NCBI RefSeq assembly: GCF_034702125.1
Contig: NC_085875.1
Coordinates: forward strand, 41,937,270 to 42,001,269
DNA: 64,000 nt
Reading direction: 5' to 3'
DNA from: Engraulis encrasicolus
Taxonomy: Eukaryota; Chordata; Actinopteri; Clupeiformes; Engraulidae
Shown here: piece after piece, positions 40,146 to 55,223 of the stretch
Position numbering within the stretch: position 1 is the first letter of the stretch
Layout of the letters: the number at the start of each line of letters is the position of its first letter
Position numbers and translations under genes: made by a program
The notes under the pieces: model-generated
Seen by the model: only the letters and a program-made list of their open reading frames with translations
What the model was told of the DNA's origin: nothing
Database searches by the model: none

Positions 40146-40854
40146 TGCTTGTGTAGCGCATGCAGTCCACTGCCGCTTCATACCTGCAGTCCATGTCTGT
40201 CTTAGATGTCGTCATATTGTCTACGCCTGCTTTATGGATCGTCTGTCTTCGTCGAAACAGAACAAACCTATCGCAGGCGTGCCATCTGCACCACCATCTG
40301 AATTTTTACGGCATACACATGTTGCTTCAAGAGCTGCAAAACAGGCTTTCGCTATCTCTCGGAGATGATTCAAAGCTATTGGCTTTTTCATTTTTTAAAA
40401 GGGGGTTGAGGGGGGGAGGAATGATGGTGGAGTTATTTGGCTGACCTTTCGGTGCCATGAAAAAGGTCTGTATCTGTCTGCACTGATCAAAGGGACCCCT
40501 GAGCAGGCTGCTGCTGTGTCCAATCGATTTGCCCTCTCAGTTCATCTCCACCCCCCCACCCCCACCCCAACTCCCAACGTCCCACAACCACCTCTCCAGA
40601 CCATCCTCACCCGGCCTCACCCCCACCCCAACCGCATTGGCCCTCCTGCCCGCCAGCTGTTTGCGATACAGTACTGTGCCCTCCCCCCCCCTCGCACAGA
40701 GCCGCAAGCTACCCACCACGACCAGATAAAAAATTTAATCCACCAAACACAACAGGACCCACCACTGTCCCGATTGTCAATGCTTTTCAATGTCTGCGTT
40801 TGTCCTTGTGACTTTTATCTGTAAGTGTAGTTTTCTTTGTGTGTGTTCTTGTGT

Positions 40855-41038
<184 letters not shown>

Positions 41039-41129
41039 CAGTCTATGGACTGTGTTTGTCTTTTTGTTTGTACATACTGTATCAGTATCTGATCAGAATT
41101 CATGAATCTCTCTTTTCTTTTTGTATACC

Positions 41130-42338
<1,209 letters not shown>

Positions 42339-42562
42339 TAATTTAATAGCGCCGGTTACACTGTGGGCCATTGGCCCAGAAACCAAAGCCCAGGAATTTA
42401 AGCCCAGTGTTAGCGTTCCTGTTGTGCTTATACTGTAGCAGAGAGAAAAGAATAAAAATAACATTAATTCTTTCCTCCCTGACTATAAGCCAACTGTACA
42501 GGCCAAGAATTCTAAATGGAATGGTGGCTATGGTAACCAATTCAAAAATGACCTGTAAGCAC

Positions 42563-44394
42563 CAGGGGCCGGTTGCACTAAATGGTCTTAGCTAAGACTG
42601 GTCGTAACTGCTAAAGTGGTCTTTGTTAAGACCAAAATTTAAGACCACTGTAAGCCCGTTGCACCAACAGAACTTAGGACTGGTCTTAACTGCGCCCGGT
42701 CGTAGCGATGTGCGTCCATGTGAGAGTTCTATTTCAGAATGAAATAATGAGTGTTGCTATGATACACCTGTCAATAATTCAGCGCTTTGATCTCACGCAC
42801 GGCTTGACTCACATGCGTTATAAGAGGTCAGTGGTTATAACGAACACGTTGTGCAACATCAAGTCCCTAATGAAATAACAGCATGGATAGCACTTCTTAT
42901 CCAGTAGAAATGCAGGACAAATAGCCAATTTGGCTTTGACGTGCATTGAAAGTTGTTTCATCTAAAAATGAACTAAAGCTAGATTTCGGATTTAAAATTA
43001 GGCCTAGTCTATGCGGTGCGAAATTGTTGAGACTTCGTTCATTTTTTCGGTATGGGGATGGGGACGGTAAAGGGAAAGCTACGCTGCCTGACATCCTGTG
43101 TCTGGTGCCTGTGTTGTAGGCCTACAGTGAAAATAGCCTATGATAGGCCTAATTATTGTCAACAACTAAGAATACAGTATTAACCAGTCTGAAAATGAGC
43201 TAGCATGTTATTTGCTTTCGTACCGTGGATGTCTTGTAAACCCTGCGCGCTTTCATTCAAGTTTTTAATTGTTTTTCATTTGACGTTGACGAAACTATGG
43301 GGGCGGCCGGGTTTTTTTGTCCGGGGGGGTGCTGGGGTACTCATAGAAAACATATTGCTCTCAATGTGCATGTTGCCCATGTTCAAAAAACGAAAACATC
43401 ACATAAGACAAGTCTCATTGGCATTTTTAAAAAGAAGACTTCATGGAGAATGAAGAAAAAAATAAAATAAAAATCTGTGGACAATCCCACAAGGTGTTCT
43501 GGTGCTCTGAAAAATGACACCCAAAATGATTTGTCAGACTTGTGAGGTCTTCTGGTCAGACACTGATGGGGTTTCCTTTCTATTTATAGATTTTTATGGG
43601 AGTGTTTCTACTTGTATCTACAAGGGGAAAAATTCATGAGGCTATGTTGGGCACAAATATGTCTTCTGAAGGCCTAAACAGAGCACAAAACTCCAGTACA
43701 ATTTGTATCATCTTTGAGGGAATGCTATGACGATGCAGGATCATACAGACCAAAACTGACAGTTTTGCAACAAACTATTCCTATCTATGTACCAGCATGC
43801 CAAATTTGAGCTTCCTACATGGTTTAGTTCTTGAGCTACGGGCTTGTGAACTTTGACAAAAAAAAAGAGTGTGAACAAAATGGGCACCCCCCCTCCGCCA
43901 GTGAAATTGGCTGTAACATGGAGCGTATACATCTTACATTCAAAATAAAGTAACAGTGTTTCTCTTAAGTACCATGGGTACACTCAGTAATATTTTCAGA
44001 ATTTTTTTGAGACCTAAGTGCGCGGGCTCCTGTTGATTTGGCGTGGAATGACCCCAGAAGAAGGCGTAAGACCCGCTAGTGCAACGGGCGTAACTATCTG
44101 CTTGGTCTTAGAACGTTGAGTTAACCCTCTGAGGTCCGAGTGCCCTTCAGAGGGCAATTGCTCTCCAAAAACAAATCTGTAACTCTGTGAGTTTTGTCAT
44201 TGAAACATATAGGTCACACCATTAGAAACCTCAGACCTTCCAGGTTCCAAATATATATATATGAAATGAAAATACTTGAAAATGTCAGGGTGGTGCAAGC
44301 AGCCTAAAAGCCTCTGAAAAGCCTTAGACCTCAGAGGGTTAAGACCAATTTCTGTTAAGACTAGTCGTTAGACAGTTGGTACAACCGGCCCCAG
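42563..44394. mobile_element. PIF/Harbinger-like element, 1.8 kb, non-autonomous
   Basis: The body 42566-44391 starts GGGCCGGTTGCAC and ends, read in reverse, GGGCCGGTTGTAC. Both sides carry the trinucleotide CAG (42563-42565, 44392-44394), fitting the 3-bp CWG-type target of some Harbinger families. Subterminal copies of GGTCTTA and TAAGAC occur near both ends. No open frame resembles a transposase or a Myb-like protein. A 214-bp TTAA element (44121-44342) is nested near its right end. The superfamily label is inference from TIR and target length. Confidence 0.7.
44121..44342. mobile_element. Nested TTAA MITE (piggyBac-type)
   Basis: TTAA at 44121-44124 and 44339-44342 flanks a 214-bp body with perfect 12-bp TIRs: CCCTCTGAGGTC at the left and its inverse at 44327-44338. 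It is inserted inside the right part of the Harbinger-like element, so it is the younger of the two. Confidence 0.82.
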
Positions 44395-44993
44395 GTAAGG
44401 ACTTACTTACTAAATTTGTGAATTTTAATTCCTCTTGTCAACTGTGTTTTGGTTGTGCACACCCATATTGCAAGCAGCATATCCCAGAATTCTGCATTCA
44501 AGTCAGTCTGACCTTGCTTAGTCTCCATTTTTTGAAAAAAAAACTGAATCCAATGAAAATCAACATCTATGTGTAAATTATCAGAATGATTCCTATGATT
44601 AGCTCTTTCCAGCTCTACAGAGAAGCAATCGAAAGGAACTCATTGATCCCAGCTCTTAGAACGTCTGTCTATGGGAGGCTGGCCAGGCCTCTACAAAGTT
44701 TATAAAGCTGAAATGCCACAGTTATGCTTCCAGCATGGGAAATATGTTAACACTTCTATTGTTGGGGCATGTCTAATTACAGAAGGCATTCCTAAAAAGA
44801 TAAGGTCCTGGAACTTTTTTCTGGGCCAACAAAGCAGTTGTGTATGTATTGTGTTTAGTCCCAAAAAGTTCTGCTGTGTACCATAGGTTGTGTCTAACTC
44901 ACTGCTTACTGCTTGTTGTTTATTTGCTTTAAGCTGTTGTTCAGTAAAACATAGTTTATCATCAATATACAAAATCAGTTACTATATCATTAG

Positions 44994-45184
44994 AATAGAA
45001 AGAAAAATGTCTGCACACTTAAATCCTCTTAGTGTTCTTTTTAATAAGCCAAGCTTTCGGTCTACTGACCTTCCTCAGAGTTCCTCAGGCTCTGAGCCCT
45101 GCGGAAGGTCAGTAGACCGAAAGCTTGGCTTATTAAAAAAGAACACAAAGAGGATTTAAGTGTGCAGACATTTTTCTTTCTATT
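44994..45184. repeat. Long foldback, about 81-bp arms
   Basis: The left arm 44994-45074 is the inverse of 45103-45184 with one mismatch and one T-run length difference, around a 28-base loop that itself contains TCAGAG and CTCTGA. The arms include GTCTGCACACTTAAATCCTC and AAGCTTTCGGTCTACTGACC. No clear target duplication is visible. Origin could be a foldback transposon or an inverted double insertion of a repeat end. Confidence 0.85.
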
Positions 45185-47124
45185 TTACACAGATTTTGTT
45201 TATTTTTGGCACCTTTTAATCGAGAGTGCGGTGTGGTCGTGTTGAATATATCTAAATGAAAGGAAAAGTATGGTAAGAAAAAAAACTGAACAGTTGTTCA
45301 TGAAAGGAGTTGCCTGTGCAACTGACCTTTATGGAGTATGTTCTTCAGCCTCCCAGGGAGACATAATGGTCTCTCTGGACAACGCTCTACTCATGAAAAG
45401 CTTGTGTTTATACCTGTTTATAGATGGCATACTTTCACTGCCGTCTGCTGAGAAATGTCTCGGGGTCTGAGTGGTGACACGTTTGCCAAGAGACACCGAG
45501 TGCGTTCTCTTAGAGGAGACTTTCATGCCTTGGACGTTCGTGACTCTCAACTCTGTTTTCCCGGAAACCTTTCTAATGGAAACGGGTCTTGGGTTACCTG
45601 CGCGAAAGGCTCAGCTGCCATCGATGGTGGCGGTAGCAATGGCTGCGGTGGTGTCTTCTTCATCACGCTGGCTTTAATAGATGACGCCTGTCAAACAGGC
45701 CTGACATTTCATTTTACACTGATGAATATGTCGCCACAAATGAGGCACAGATGGAAGGGTTGTAAAAAATATAAATAGGCTAGATTAAAACAGATGAAGT
45801 GAAAGGACGTAAATACCAGGCAACCGATCTAGCTGGGCGTATGGCTGCGATGCCGTCTCAGTCTGTTTCTGTGATTTGTGTGTCCTTTGGTTTAAATAAA
45901 AATGCACACACAAATGTCATTTTGTCAGACGTGCATGGTTTTTACTGGAGACCGATATTTAATTTCCACCTGTTAATGTCGGAGTCTAGGATATTCCACA
46001 GGCCTAATGCACACACATACATGCAACGCACATGAGAGCAGAGAGAACCACTTAATGAGATTTAGGGTTCTCGCTGAGGCCGTCTGAAAGGGAAGATGCC
46101 TACATGTGTCAGTCGTTTACTCCAAGCGCTCCGTGAATGCTTTGAGACATGAGCCCCATTCGTGGACTTTGACCTCGACGTCCTTCAAACACAAGATCGT
46201 TCTAGTGCAGCAATTGTCACGCTCTCTTAGTCTTCTCTCTCATCCCGTCGTTACTGAGCCCGGTTTCCGTTGCAGTCAGTCACATTTGTTCGTGTTAGCC
46301 GTTTTTTGTTGTTGTTGTTGTTGTACTGTATGTGTGCCGCATTATGTAATTGCCTTTTGGGAATTACTGGCTAATTGTGTGATTCTTTTTCTCAGCCAGA
46401 GTCTGTCATAGCCGCCAGGGACCCCATATGGGTTTTGATTTGCAGTGCAGTCTCGGATCCCCCGTCGGCCATGCACCATAGATAAAAGCCAGTGACCTTG
46501 TTATCGCATAACATAATTGTGTTATCATTTTCTTACCATATGATTAGGCCGCGCTACCCAGTTGAGCAGATGCCACATTGATTATTAGCTGCTTTTAGTG
46601 TTCACAAAGCAGCAGTGTGCAAAGAAAGGCAGGCTTGGAAATATTTTCCTGGGCCCTGTTTTGAGTGGTACGCACATAATTCCCACGCTGCACTAAGGCT
46701 TGGTTCTCTCCAATATAGAGATAATGTCAATTAAAAAAACGCTGTACAGTACAGCAGGGAACCGCTTCGGGTTTGCTTGATCTTGTTTTGTTAAAGGGGT
46801 AGGGCTGCGTTGTAGGCACTCTGTAATCCAAGGTGCTTGATGGATGATTAATATGTACATATTTGAAACGTTTCAACATTTGTTTTTATTGCATCGAGTG
46901 GTGAGGTATCTGAAGTGCAGAATGCATCCTACTCTCCCCCAAAGGGCTGAGCTTGAAGTTGCAGCCTTTTCATCAGCGAGAAGAGAATGACTACAAACAG
47001 AACCCGGCTCTTAAGAAGCGGAAAGCTGATATTCCCCGCAGTCTTCTATTTTCTGACAACATCTCAGGCAGCAGGCACGCGTGGTTACAGACGCCACTGG
47101 ACTCGGACAACATTCACTCGCACA

Positions 47125-47251
<127 letters not shown>

Positions 47252-48397
47252 ATTCGCACATTCTCCCTTTTTCTCTCTCTTCACCCACCAAGCGACTCCA
47301 ATCTCCGAGTGACTCAGCAGACACCAGGCAGGCTCACAGACCCTCCTCAGGCAAGAAGACTGTTCGCTGGCGGCGCAATGCACAAGAGGATCCTCAACGC
47401 CTTTTTTCTTTTGATTCTTTCCCTTTTTTTCTGCCCAGACCCTCTGCCTCCCTCTGTTCATTCTCTCCCTCATCCTCCTCCTCCTCCTCTTTCTTGTCTC
47501 GCCAGTTGTGTACACACACACACATCGAGCGAAAAAAGCAATGCGGTCACACATCTGACACCAGTCAAGCAATTCTGAGGGCCATGCTGGAATCTACACC
47601 GGGTCTTTCCTCCCAAATCCGGCAGCTTTAGCAGACACCTTATCTCAAACATCAGGGCTCTGGCTTAAATCTTATATCCCCCCTCTCTCGGATGGGGGAG
47701 TATGGGGAAAGGATGAGCAAAAAAGCACTCCCAAGTCAGTTCTGAAAATCCTCATTGTTTCAAAAACACAACTAGATATTCTTCCTGCATTTTCCATTGT
47801 CTGCACTATGGCGGGGGGGAAAAAAACTAGTTCTGATAAGCATGTCTGTGGAAAGCAGGCAAAAGCATTTTGCTTTTTGTTATGTGCATGTAATTGAAAT
47901 ATATTTTCTTATAATCAGTGCAATCAGAATTTACCAGATCAGATATGAGATTAAATCAGCATAGTTGCCTAGCAATTTGTTCCTCCCCGCTGTGGCTGGT
48001 TTCATATAAAGTACATCCAAAAAATATGGAAATGAAGCCTCCACGGATGTGGCTGTGATACAAAAATCTGTTGGCTTTTCAAAAACACAACGAACTCCAA
48101 AGCCCCATTTTGTATGATGCCTTCCAGCTTGTCCTTTAAAAGTGGTAGCAGCACATATGGTCGCAGTCACCTGGGAACAACTCGTGCCTCTCCCATGGTA
48201 CAGTATATCTTGCAGGGGAGCGTGTTTTGTTTTTATTTACTGCTACTGAAAAGCCTCTGGACTGCAGAGGTCAGCGTGCGGCTGAGCTTGATTGGACGCT
48301 GCAGGTGCGGAGGTGAAAGTGAAAATAGAACCGGACCCGTTTTTTTTTTTTTTTTTGCTCTGCAGTTCCAGTTGAGTCGGAACAGGAAAAGGGCAGC

Positions 48398-48486
48398 GTG
48401 CGTGCGTGTGTGCATGTGCGTGTGTGTGTGCGCGTGCGTGTGTGCGTGCATGCATGCGTGCGTGCGTGCGTGTGTGTGTGTGTGTG
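48398..48486. repeat. GT/GC-rich alternating tract
   Basis: GTGCGTGCG and GTGTGTG runs, preceded at 48340-48357 by an 18-base T run. Confidence 0.9.
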
Positions 48487-49845
48487 GTGCTGTGTGCAGT
48501 TGGGGGGCGTTTTCCAGCGATGGCCACCTCTGTTCTGGGCTCCCACCCGACAATAAATCTACCTCTAAATCCACCGTTTGGTCTTCCAGGAATAGGCTCG
48601 CAGGAGCACTGAATCAAAAGCTGGTGACTTCTGAAGGTCAAAGACAGCTCACGCTTGCTTTGTTGGCTGCAGAGGCCCGTGTCAAGTGAAATATACAGCA
48701 GCGCGACTGTTTGCAGGGGCCAAGAGGCCAAGGTTGGCTCGGAACCCCTTCTCTTTCTTTTCTTCTACTTCTGTACGGGCGGTGAGCGTATGTAGAGGAA
48801 AAGGCATGTGAGATACTACAGAAGTTAAAAGGGGGACAGAATTTCCAATTAAGTAGAGAAGAAAGAAAACAAAGCCGACGAAAAAAAAGAAACCTGACTA
48901 ACACTTGTAGCAACGGAAACATCTGTTCCTGCCAGTGTCACCACCAATGCACTTTTCAGGCCCCATTAATTTTTGCCCTTTTGAGTTCAGTGCTTGGAAA
49001 GACGTTGCCTTGTTTTACTCACAAATTTTGTCCTCTTTCCCCTCATTTTCTTGCATTTGGCTGGCTTTGAGTTCTTTCCGTGTGCCAATTATTTCGACCT
49101 AGCTTTCTTCCTTGACAGACGCGGGTGTCAAAATGGACAGTGTGACACGGCGTACATATGTCTGGGTGTCGGTAGAGGCCTCCCGCAAGAATCAGCCGCA
49201 CCTGTCAATCAAAGTTTCGGAGCGGTTGAAGGAAGTGCAGATTGGCGGGGAGGTTGGTGAGTGCAAGCCAATGGAGCGCGGCCGTTTGGGGAGTGCCAAA
49301 CTACGCTGTGAAGCGGGCTCAGATGGCATGGAAGAAAGAGAGAGAAAAGGGGAAAAAAGGAAGAAAAAAGGAGGGGAAAAAGCAATGGAGATTGATGCAG
49401 TGACCTTATGTTTATTTGGCCAGGACCGGAGTCCGTTGCGAAAGAGCGCAGAGAGGAAATCAATCTGAATTCGGCTAAAAATGAGCTCGGTTCCCCAGCT
49501 TGCTTGCAGTCCCGCGGGGCGAGCGGCGTATGAAATCACAAATCCAGCGTGGCACTGATGCAGAACTGTAAGGAAGAACACACATACAACCCCCCCCCCC
49601 TCTTACTTTCGTTCCCTCGTGCTCTCATTTCTGTTTTATTTTTTTCCCTTCTTACTTTTGGTTGCTTCCATGTCTCAAACTCCACTGTTGTGTTTTCAGG
49701 TTTCACACTATCTCAGTCCAATTTGATGGAAAGGGTAGATACATATACCGTAGAGCGTGTCTGGACTCTTTTGTTTACCCTCTAAGATTTCTTTGGTGTG
49801 CCGTGTTACAAAGGATTCTGGGTCAGGGGCTTTTATATTTATGTA

Positions 49846-49848
<3 letters not shown>

Positions 49849-49919
<71 letters not shown>

Positions 49920-50092
49920 CTCTGCGCATACTACAAATACACACACATACATACACAGACACACACACACAAAGACACACATATATACTGTACTGTACTG
50001 TACTATACGTACGGTACTATACTATATACAGTATATACAGCGACAAGCAAAAACACCCACATATATATACATACATGTATAATCCTTTAACT
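49849..50092. repeat. (CA)n followed by TACTG/TATA palindromic tract
   Basis: (CA)n at 49849-49917, a CA-rich tail, then ACTGTACTGTACTGTACTAT and ATACTATATACAGTATATAC, which are rich in short self-complementary words. Confidence 0.85.
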
Positions 50093-51239
50093 CAGTATAG
50101 CATATTGGATTAAAAACAAAAAAAATGGATGAAACCTACTTCAAAGTCTGCTTGTTATCTTATTATTAGGATGTGTAATCATCTGATAAGACAAGGCAAT
50201 AAGAAAATCTTGGGATGTAATCAGCAAGAGCAATAGAGAGAATGTGTGATTAGCAAACCGCAGAAAATTTAAAAAGAGAAAAAAATGGAAATGGCTCTCG
50301 CTGCCTGTGTTCATGGGCAGAAGCTGTGTGATTGAGGAGTGTCCCCTGATCAAGTGGCTTAGGTGTGTCATTCATGTGATTATCGTTCAAGGCGTGATAT
50401 TTCGCACGTTACGTCTGGCAAATGTGGAATGATGATAAGCGAAATGACAAAAGGCTCGTCCTTTTAAAAAAAAATTGCCATAGGATCAATTCCTCAACAT
50501 CCCATTCCTTTTTCTGTCATCCTACACATTTTGACACAAGACCTAATCACCATGAATAATATATGCTGTTGGATTTAATCCAATCAGATGGAGAGAAATT
50601 GATTGGATTTGAGGATTTCTATTCATGGCATGGCATAGTAGCTTTTTATCTACGAGCAGGCGTATTTAATGTATAACAGAAGGAATGTCACGGACATTCT
50701 GTGTGTGTTTTGTTCTTTGTTCGTGCAATCAGTCAGCATTGGATATGAACGTCGTCCTTGCCTTTGTCCCAAAATTAGCACGGACGAATTAGCAAACAGG
50801 TTAGCGCTCGTCCTGCATCGTGTTGATAAATCACTAGCCAAATGGGGTTGCCAGCTTCGATGGGAAAGAGAAGTAGGTGTAGTGTAGCGCCGCGAACAAG
50901 TTATTATGCGGTATCCGCGCTATGTCATGGTAGCTACTAATGGAGATCACATCTTGAGGCTATACATGTATGTTGCCGCACTTGATAGCTGTGACTCCGG
51001 CGACATTTTGGCCCGCTGTCCATCTGGCTTATTTTGAAGGTAGCTCTCCGCTGGTGTGCTAGGTCTCTCGTTACTCCGTAGCTCTCCGTGCCAGACTCTC
51101 CCTCTCACCAACTACTGCACCCCTACCCTCCCTCTCTTCATTTGCCGCTCTCTCCCTCTAAACCTCTCTTTCACTCTCGCTCTCACTCTCTCTCTCCACC
51201 TGCTATACCCACTTCTCTCCCTCTCCTACTCTTTTCTTC

Positions 51240-51250
51240 CGTCTTTGCCT

Positions 51251-51294
<44 letters not shown>
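51240..51294. repeat. (CT)n array
   Basis: About 40 bases of clean (CT)n after CT-rich unique sequence from 51060. Confidence 0.9.
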
Positions 51295-51298
<4 letters not shown>

Positions 51299-51437
51299 AA
51301 CCTCTGATTGATTTATTTCTCCCTCCCTCCCTCTGTCCCTCCTCTCTCCCTTACTCTTTAGAGACAATTATTTGCTTCCGACCTCGGCATAGACCCCTGT
51401 TTACCATGAGATGCAATCAGTGGCAGCTGCAATAGAG

Positions 51438-51528
<91 letters not shown>

Positions 51529-51571
51529 ATGTGTGTATGTGTGTGTGTGTGTGTGTGTGTGCGTCAGAGAG
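51438..51571. repeat. (GT)n array
   Basis: About 90 bases of pure (GT)n, then GTATGTGT-type interruptions. Confidence 0.95.
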
Positions 51572-52035
51572 AGCGCAGGTCATTTTTCACTGCGGAGGCA
51601 AGACTCCCATATTTAATATGAATCAAACATATCCACAACACAATGTGCTCAATAACGCCCCCGACAGCAGTCGCTCGTTCAGCGCGCCAAGCTTTCGTTT
51701 TCTTATTTATATATTTATCTTTTTTTCAGCTGCGATGTTGAAGTGCCGACGTGGGGTTTTATATCAGGGAAGGATAGAGAGAGGGCCTAGGCAGGTAGGG
51801 CGGGTTGGCGACCGAACATCATCAGTCTCCCTTTTCAGCAGCTCCTCGCCACCCATCAATCAAACTGGTAGCCGGGGAGACAGCTCAGCATCAGCACCAC
51901 CACGCAAGTCTGCTAGAATTAGCATGTTTGGATGAGGGTTTTTTTTTTTACACACGTTTCTAATATGTGGCTGTGGTGCATTGATCATGTGTGTCTTCGC
52001 CTCTCGTGGTTGCTTTTCTCTTTTTCTCCACTTCT

Positions 52036-52152
<117 letters not shown>

Positions 52153-52209
52153 ATTTGTTCACCTTTGTTCGCGCCTCAGAACAGATGGTAATTCATTCAT
52201 CTTCCATTC

Positions 52210-52620
52210 CATTATCGTACCCAGCTTAAATGATATCAAATGCATTGACATGTTGCAGAATAAAAAAAAAACTCTTGGGTTTTTATTGTGAGGTTTTTTT
52301 TGTATGTTAGGATGCAAAACTGGGGAGTGGGGAGCCTGTCTGGTTATGGATGCCTGGTGGTAAATAAACTTGGGGAAATTATCGTTCACAGCTTTAATGA
52401 TATCAAATATATTGACATGCATTATCGTACCCACCTGAAATACTATCAAATATATTGACATGCATTATAGTACCCAGTTTAAATGTTATCAATGACATGT
52501 TGCAGACCAAACAAAATTCTCTGGGTGTTTTGTGTATTTTTTATGTTGGGATGCAAAACAGGGGTGGTGGTGGGAAGGCTGCCTGGCTATGGATGCCTGG
52601 TGGTAAATAAACTAGGACAA
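52210..52620. repeat. Tandem duplication, about 250 bp, with shorter inner repeats
   Basis: GACATGTTGCAGA, then TTATG/TATGTT-GGATGCAAAAC and GGATGCCTGGTGGTAAATAA, occur at about 52248-52367 and 52494-52613. Between them a 55-base unit (CAAATATATTGACATGCATT, then A-GTACCCA) is itself repeated two to three times. Confidence 0.85.
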
Positions 52621-53126
52621 ACACTAACATAATGTCAAGAGGGTTTCGTTGAACAAAAAGCGAAGGCACGAGCCGCTCATTACGGGTGTGTGATTTAGGG
52701 TTATGCAGCTAACTGCAGTAATTGGTCTCTCACTGATTATCTCTCGGCGTGGAGCGGAGCCTCGTGGCTTGCCAGACAGGGGCGCTTTCCAAGTTGTTTA
52801 ACCCATGAATAAATAAGTAGCGCCACAAGTTTATTTACGCCCGAGTCCTTTGCGTGTGCATGTGCGTGTGCGTGAGCGTGCGTGCTTGAATGCGTGTGTG
52901 GGATGTGGGAAAGAGGAGGAAAGGGAAGTAGAAATTGCATCTCTGCGTCTGAATTTTTATGTATCTAGTTTTTATTTAGTATTTGCATGTGGGTTTTTTA
53001 TGCTGTGTGTAGCACTTTCTCTTGCCATTAGAGAAGATGTTTGGTATCTATTTGTGTTGATTGTTGTGCTCATCACAGAAATACCTTTACATTTTTCTCT
53101 TTAATAACATTTTTATATCAGATCTA

Positions 53127-53275
<149 letters not shown>

Positions 53276-53576
53276 TCATCCATCCATTCATCCTATGTTA
53301 GCTTTGTGTTTTTGAACCGCTGACTTAATCTTAGAAGCGAATCTTCTGAGGCTTTTGTCGTTGTCAGCATTCTTCATGCAACAATCAATTGCAAAGCCTC
53401 TCTACCATTATGGTTACAAACCATCCTTTTTCTTTCGATTTCTCACAGCAGCTTAACTGTAACCTTGTGACCTGTGAGTTAGATTTCCGTGGAAAAACAT
53501 AATGTACTGCACCGTACCGTAGTGTAGTAGGAAGTGCTGTGGTGTACTGCTGGTGTGTAAATCAAAACAGCCCATC

Positions 53577-53742
53577 CAGGGCTACGTGACAGCTTTGGCC
53601 ATGCCCGGGACAAAGTCACCCGAAAGCCCCCACCCCGACTCAATACATGGCATGTAATGGGGACCCAATTCTGAGCCACCCCTATCTCAGGGCCCGGGGC
53701 TGTTGACCCCTTTTCCGTCCCCGCCCCGTCAGCTTCCCTGAC
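53577..53742. repeat. Dispersed repeat, copy 2
   Basis: A diverged homologue of 22214-22378 in the same orientation: AGGGCTACGTGACAGCTTTG, CCCGGGACAAAGTCA, then a GGGGACCCAATTC block and a C-rich end. A 15-G run lies 50 bases to its right. Confidence 0.6.
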
Positions 53743-54029
53743 CCCATCCATCTCTAGACTGGATGTCTGGTAAACTGTATCTTGCAGGGAGGGGGGGGGG
53801 GGGGGATTGGAATGGCCTCTGCCCCCTGCAGGCAGGATCAAATCTGCAAATGGCTCCTCCATGTCCCCTGCAGAAGGAGCAACAGGGCGATGGGGATGAG
53901 GAGGCTGGTGATGACTAAAGGTGCATATTGAACTGGGCCATCTTCAAATAAGGAGGTGCAGTTGTCAGCATTTCCCCTCCAGCCTTTTTTTACTAAACGC
54001 CTCCTGTCTTCCTATCCCTTTTTTCACTA

Positions 54030-54037
54030 TCTCGCAT

Positions 54038-54085
<48 letters not shown>

Positions 54086-54700
54086 TCTCTCATAAAAAAA
54101 CGGGATTTCAGCTGTGTGGCACATTTTTTTCCACCCCTATCTTGATCGCATATTCATCGTACCATAGCCCCGGCAAGCTAGCTAGTCCCTAGTCCCTGAT
54201 GCGCTGACATTATTGCAGATACGCTCCAGTCAAAGTCAGGGAGCCGAGCTTGCATTCAGATTCCCAGATCATGGCAGTCGATAAGCCTTGATTGCCAAGG
54301 CAGAGGAGGGGAACGCTCGCCTGTAATCCAATGGGATTTTCCAGCTCCAGGAAATGCTGGCTATGGCTTTTCAGATTTTTTTTCTTTTTATATATATATA
54401 TAATACTCCTTTTCCAGTGTGTGATGTTATATGGCATGAGGAGGTGGGAAGGAGAGGTGGGAGGGCGTGCGAGCTGGAGAGAGAGAGGTAGAGAGAGGGG
54501 GGGGGAAGAGAAGAGGAGAGAGAGAGGGAGAGAGAGAGAGAGTGGTTGTGAAAGAGAGCAGTGAGGGAGAGAGAAAGAAAGAGATGAGGGGAGGAGAGAG
54601 AGAGAGAGAGAGAGAAGGTGGGAGTGAAAGAGAGGGAGATTGAGGAGGGGGAGAGAGAGAAAAGCGAGGAGGGAAAGGGGGATAGAGGGGGGGAAGCATG
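54030..54700. repeat. (CT)n, then (GA)n-rich block
   Basis: (CT)n at about 54040-54090 on the sense strand. The purine-rich block 54440-54690 is made of GAGAGAGG and GGGAGA units. Confidence 0.88.
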
Positions 54701-55054
54701 TGGCTCCTGCTTTACTGACTGACCCTAGCCTCCACAAATGCCACATTGATAAACTAGCGGAGGTATTCTGGTGCAAATCGCCCAAGACATCCTCCCACCT
54801 GGGCCTGTTATTAAATGCTGCCCGCGCGCCACAAAGCCTACACCTCGCCTCCACCCCTCTACCTCTCCACCTCTCCACCCCTCTACCTCCATCTCTCCAT
54901 CCCTCTACCTCTCTATCCCCCCATACGCACACCTCTCTAGTCTCTACCCCTCCCCCGACACAACCTGTTTACTTCTCCAGTCCCTCCCCCCGACCCACAC
55001 ACATACGCACACCTCATGCGCATGTACACACATACACACACCTCATACCCACAT

Positions 55055-55076
55055 ACGCCACGCACACACACACACA

Positions 55077-55123
<47 letters not shown>

Positions 55124-55223
55124 CACCGCCCTCTCCGTCTCGCCTGCCCACAGGTGCCCCCCCGCCTGCCTGCCGCCCAATCAGGAAGTGGGCCGTCAGC
55201 CAGCATGAGTTATTTTCAAACCT

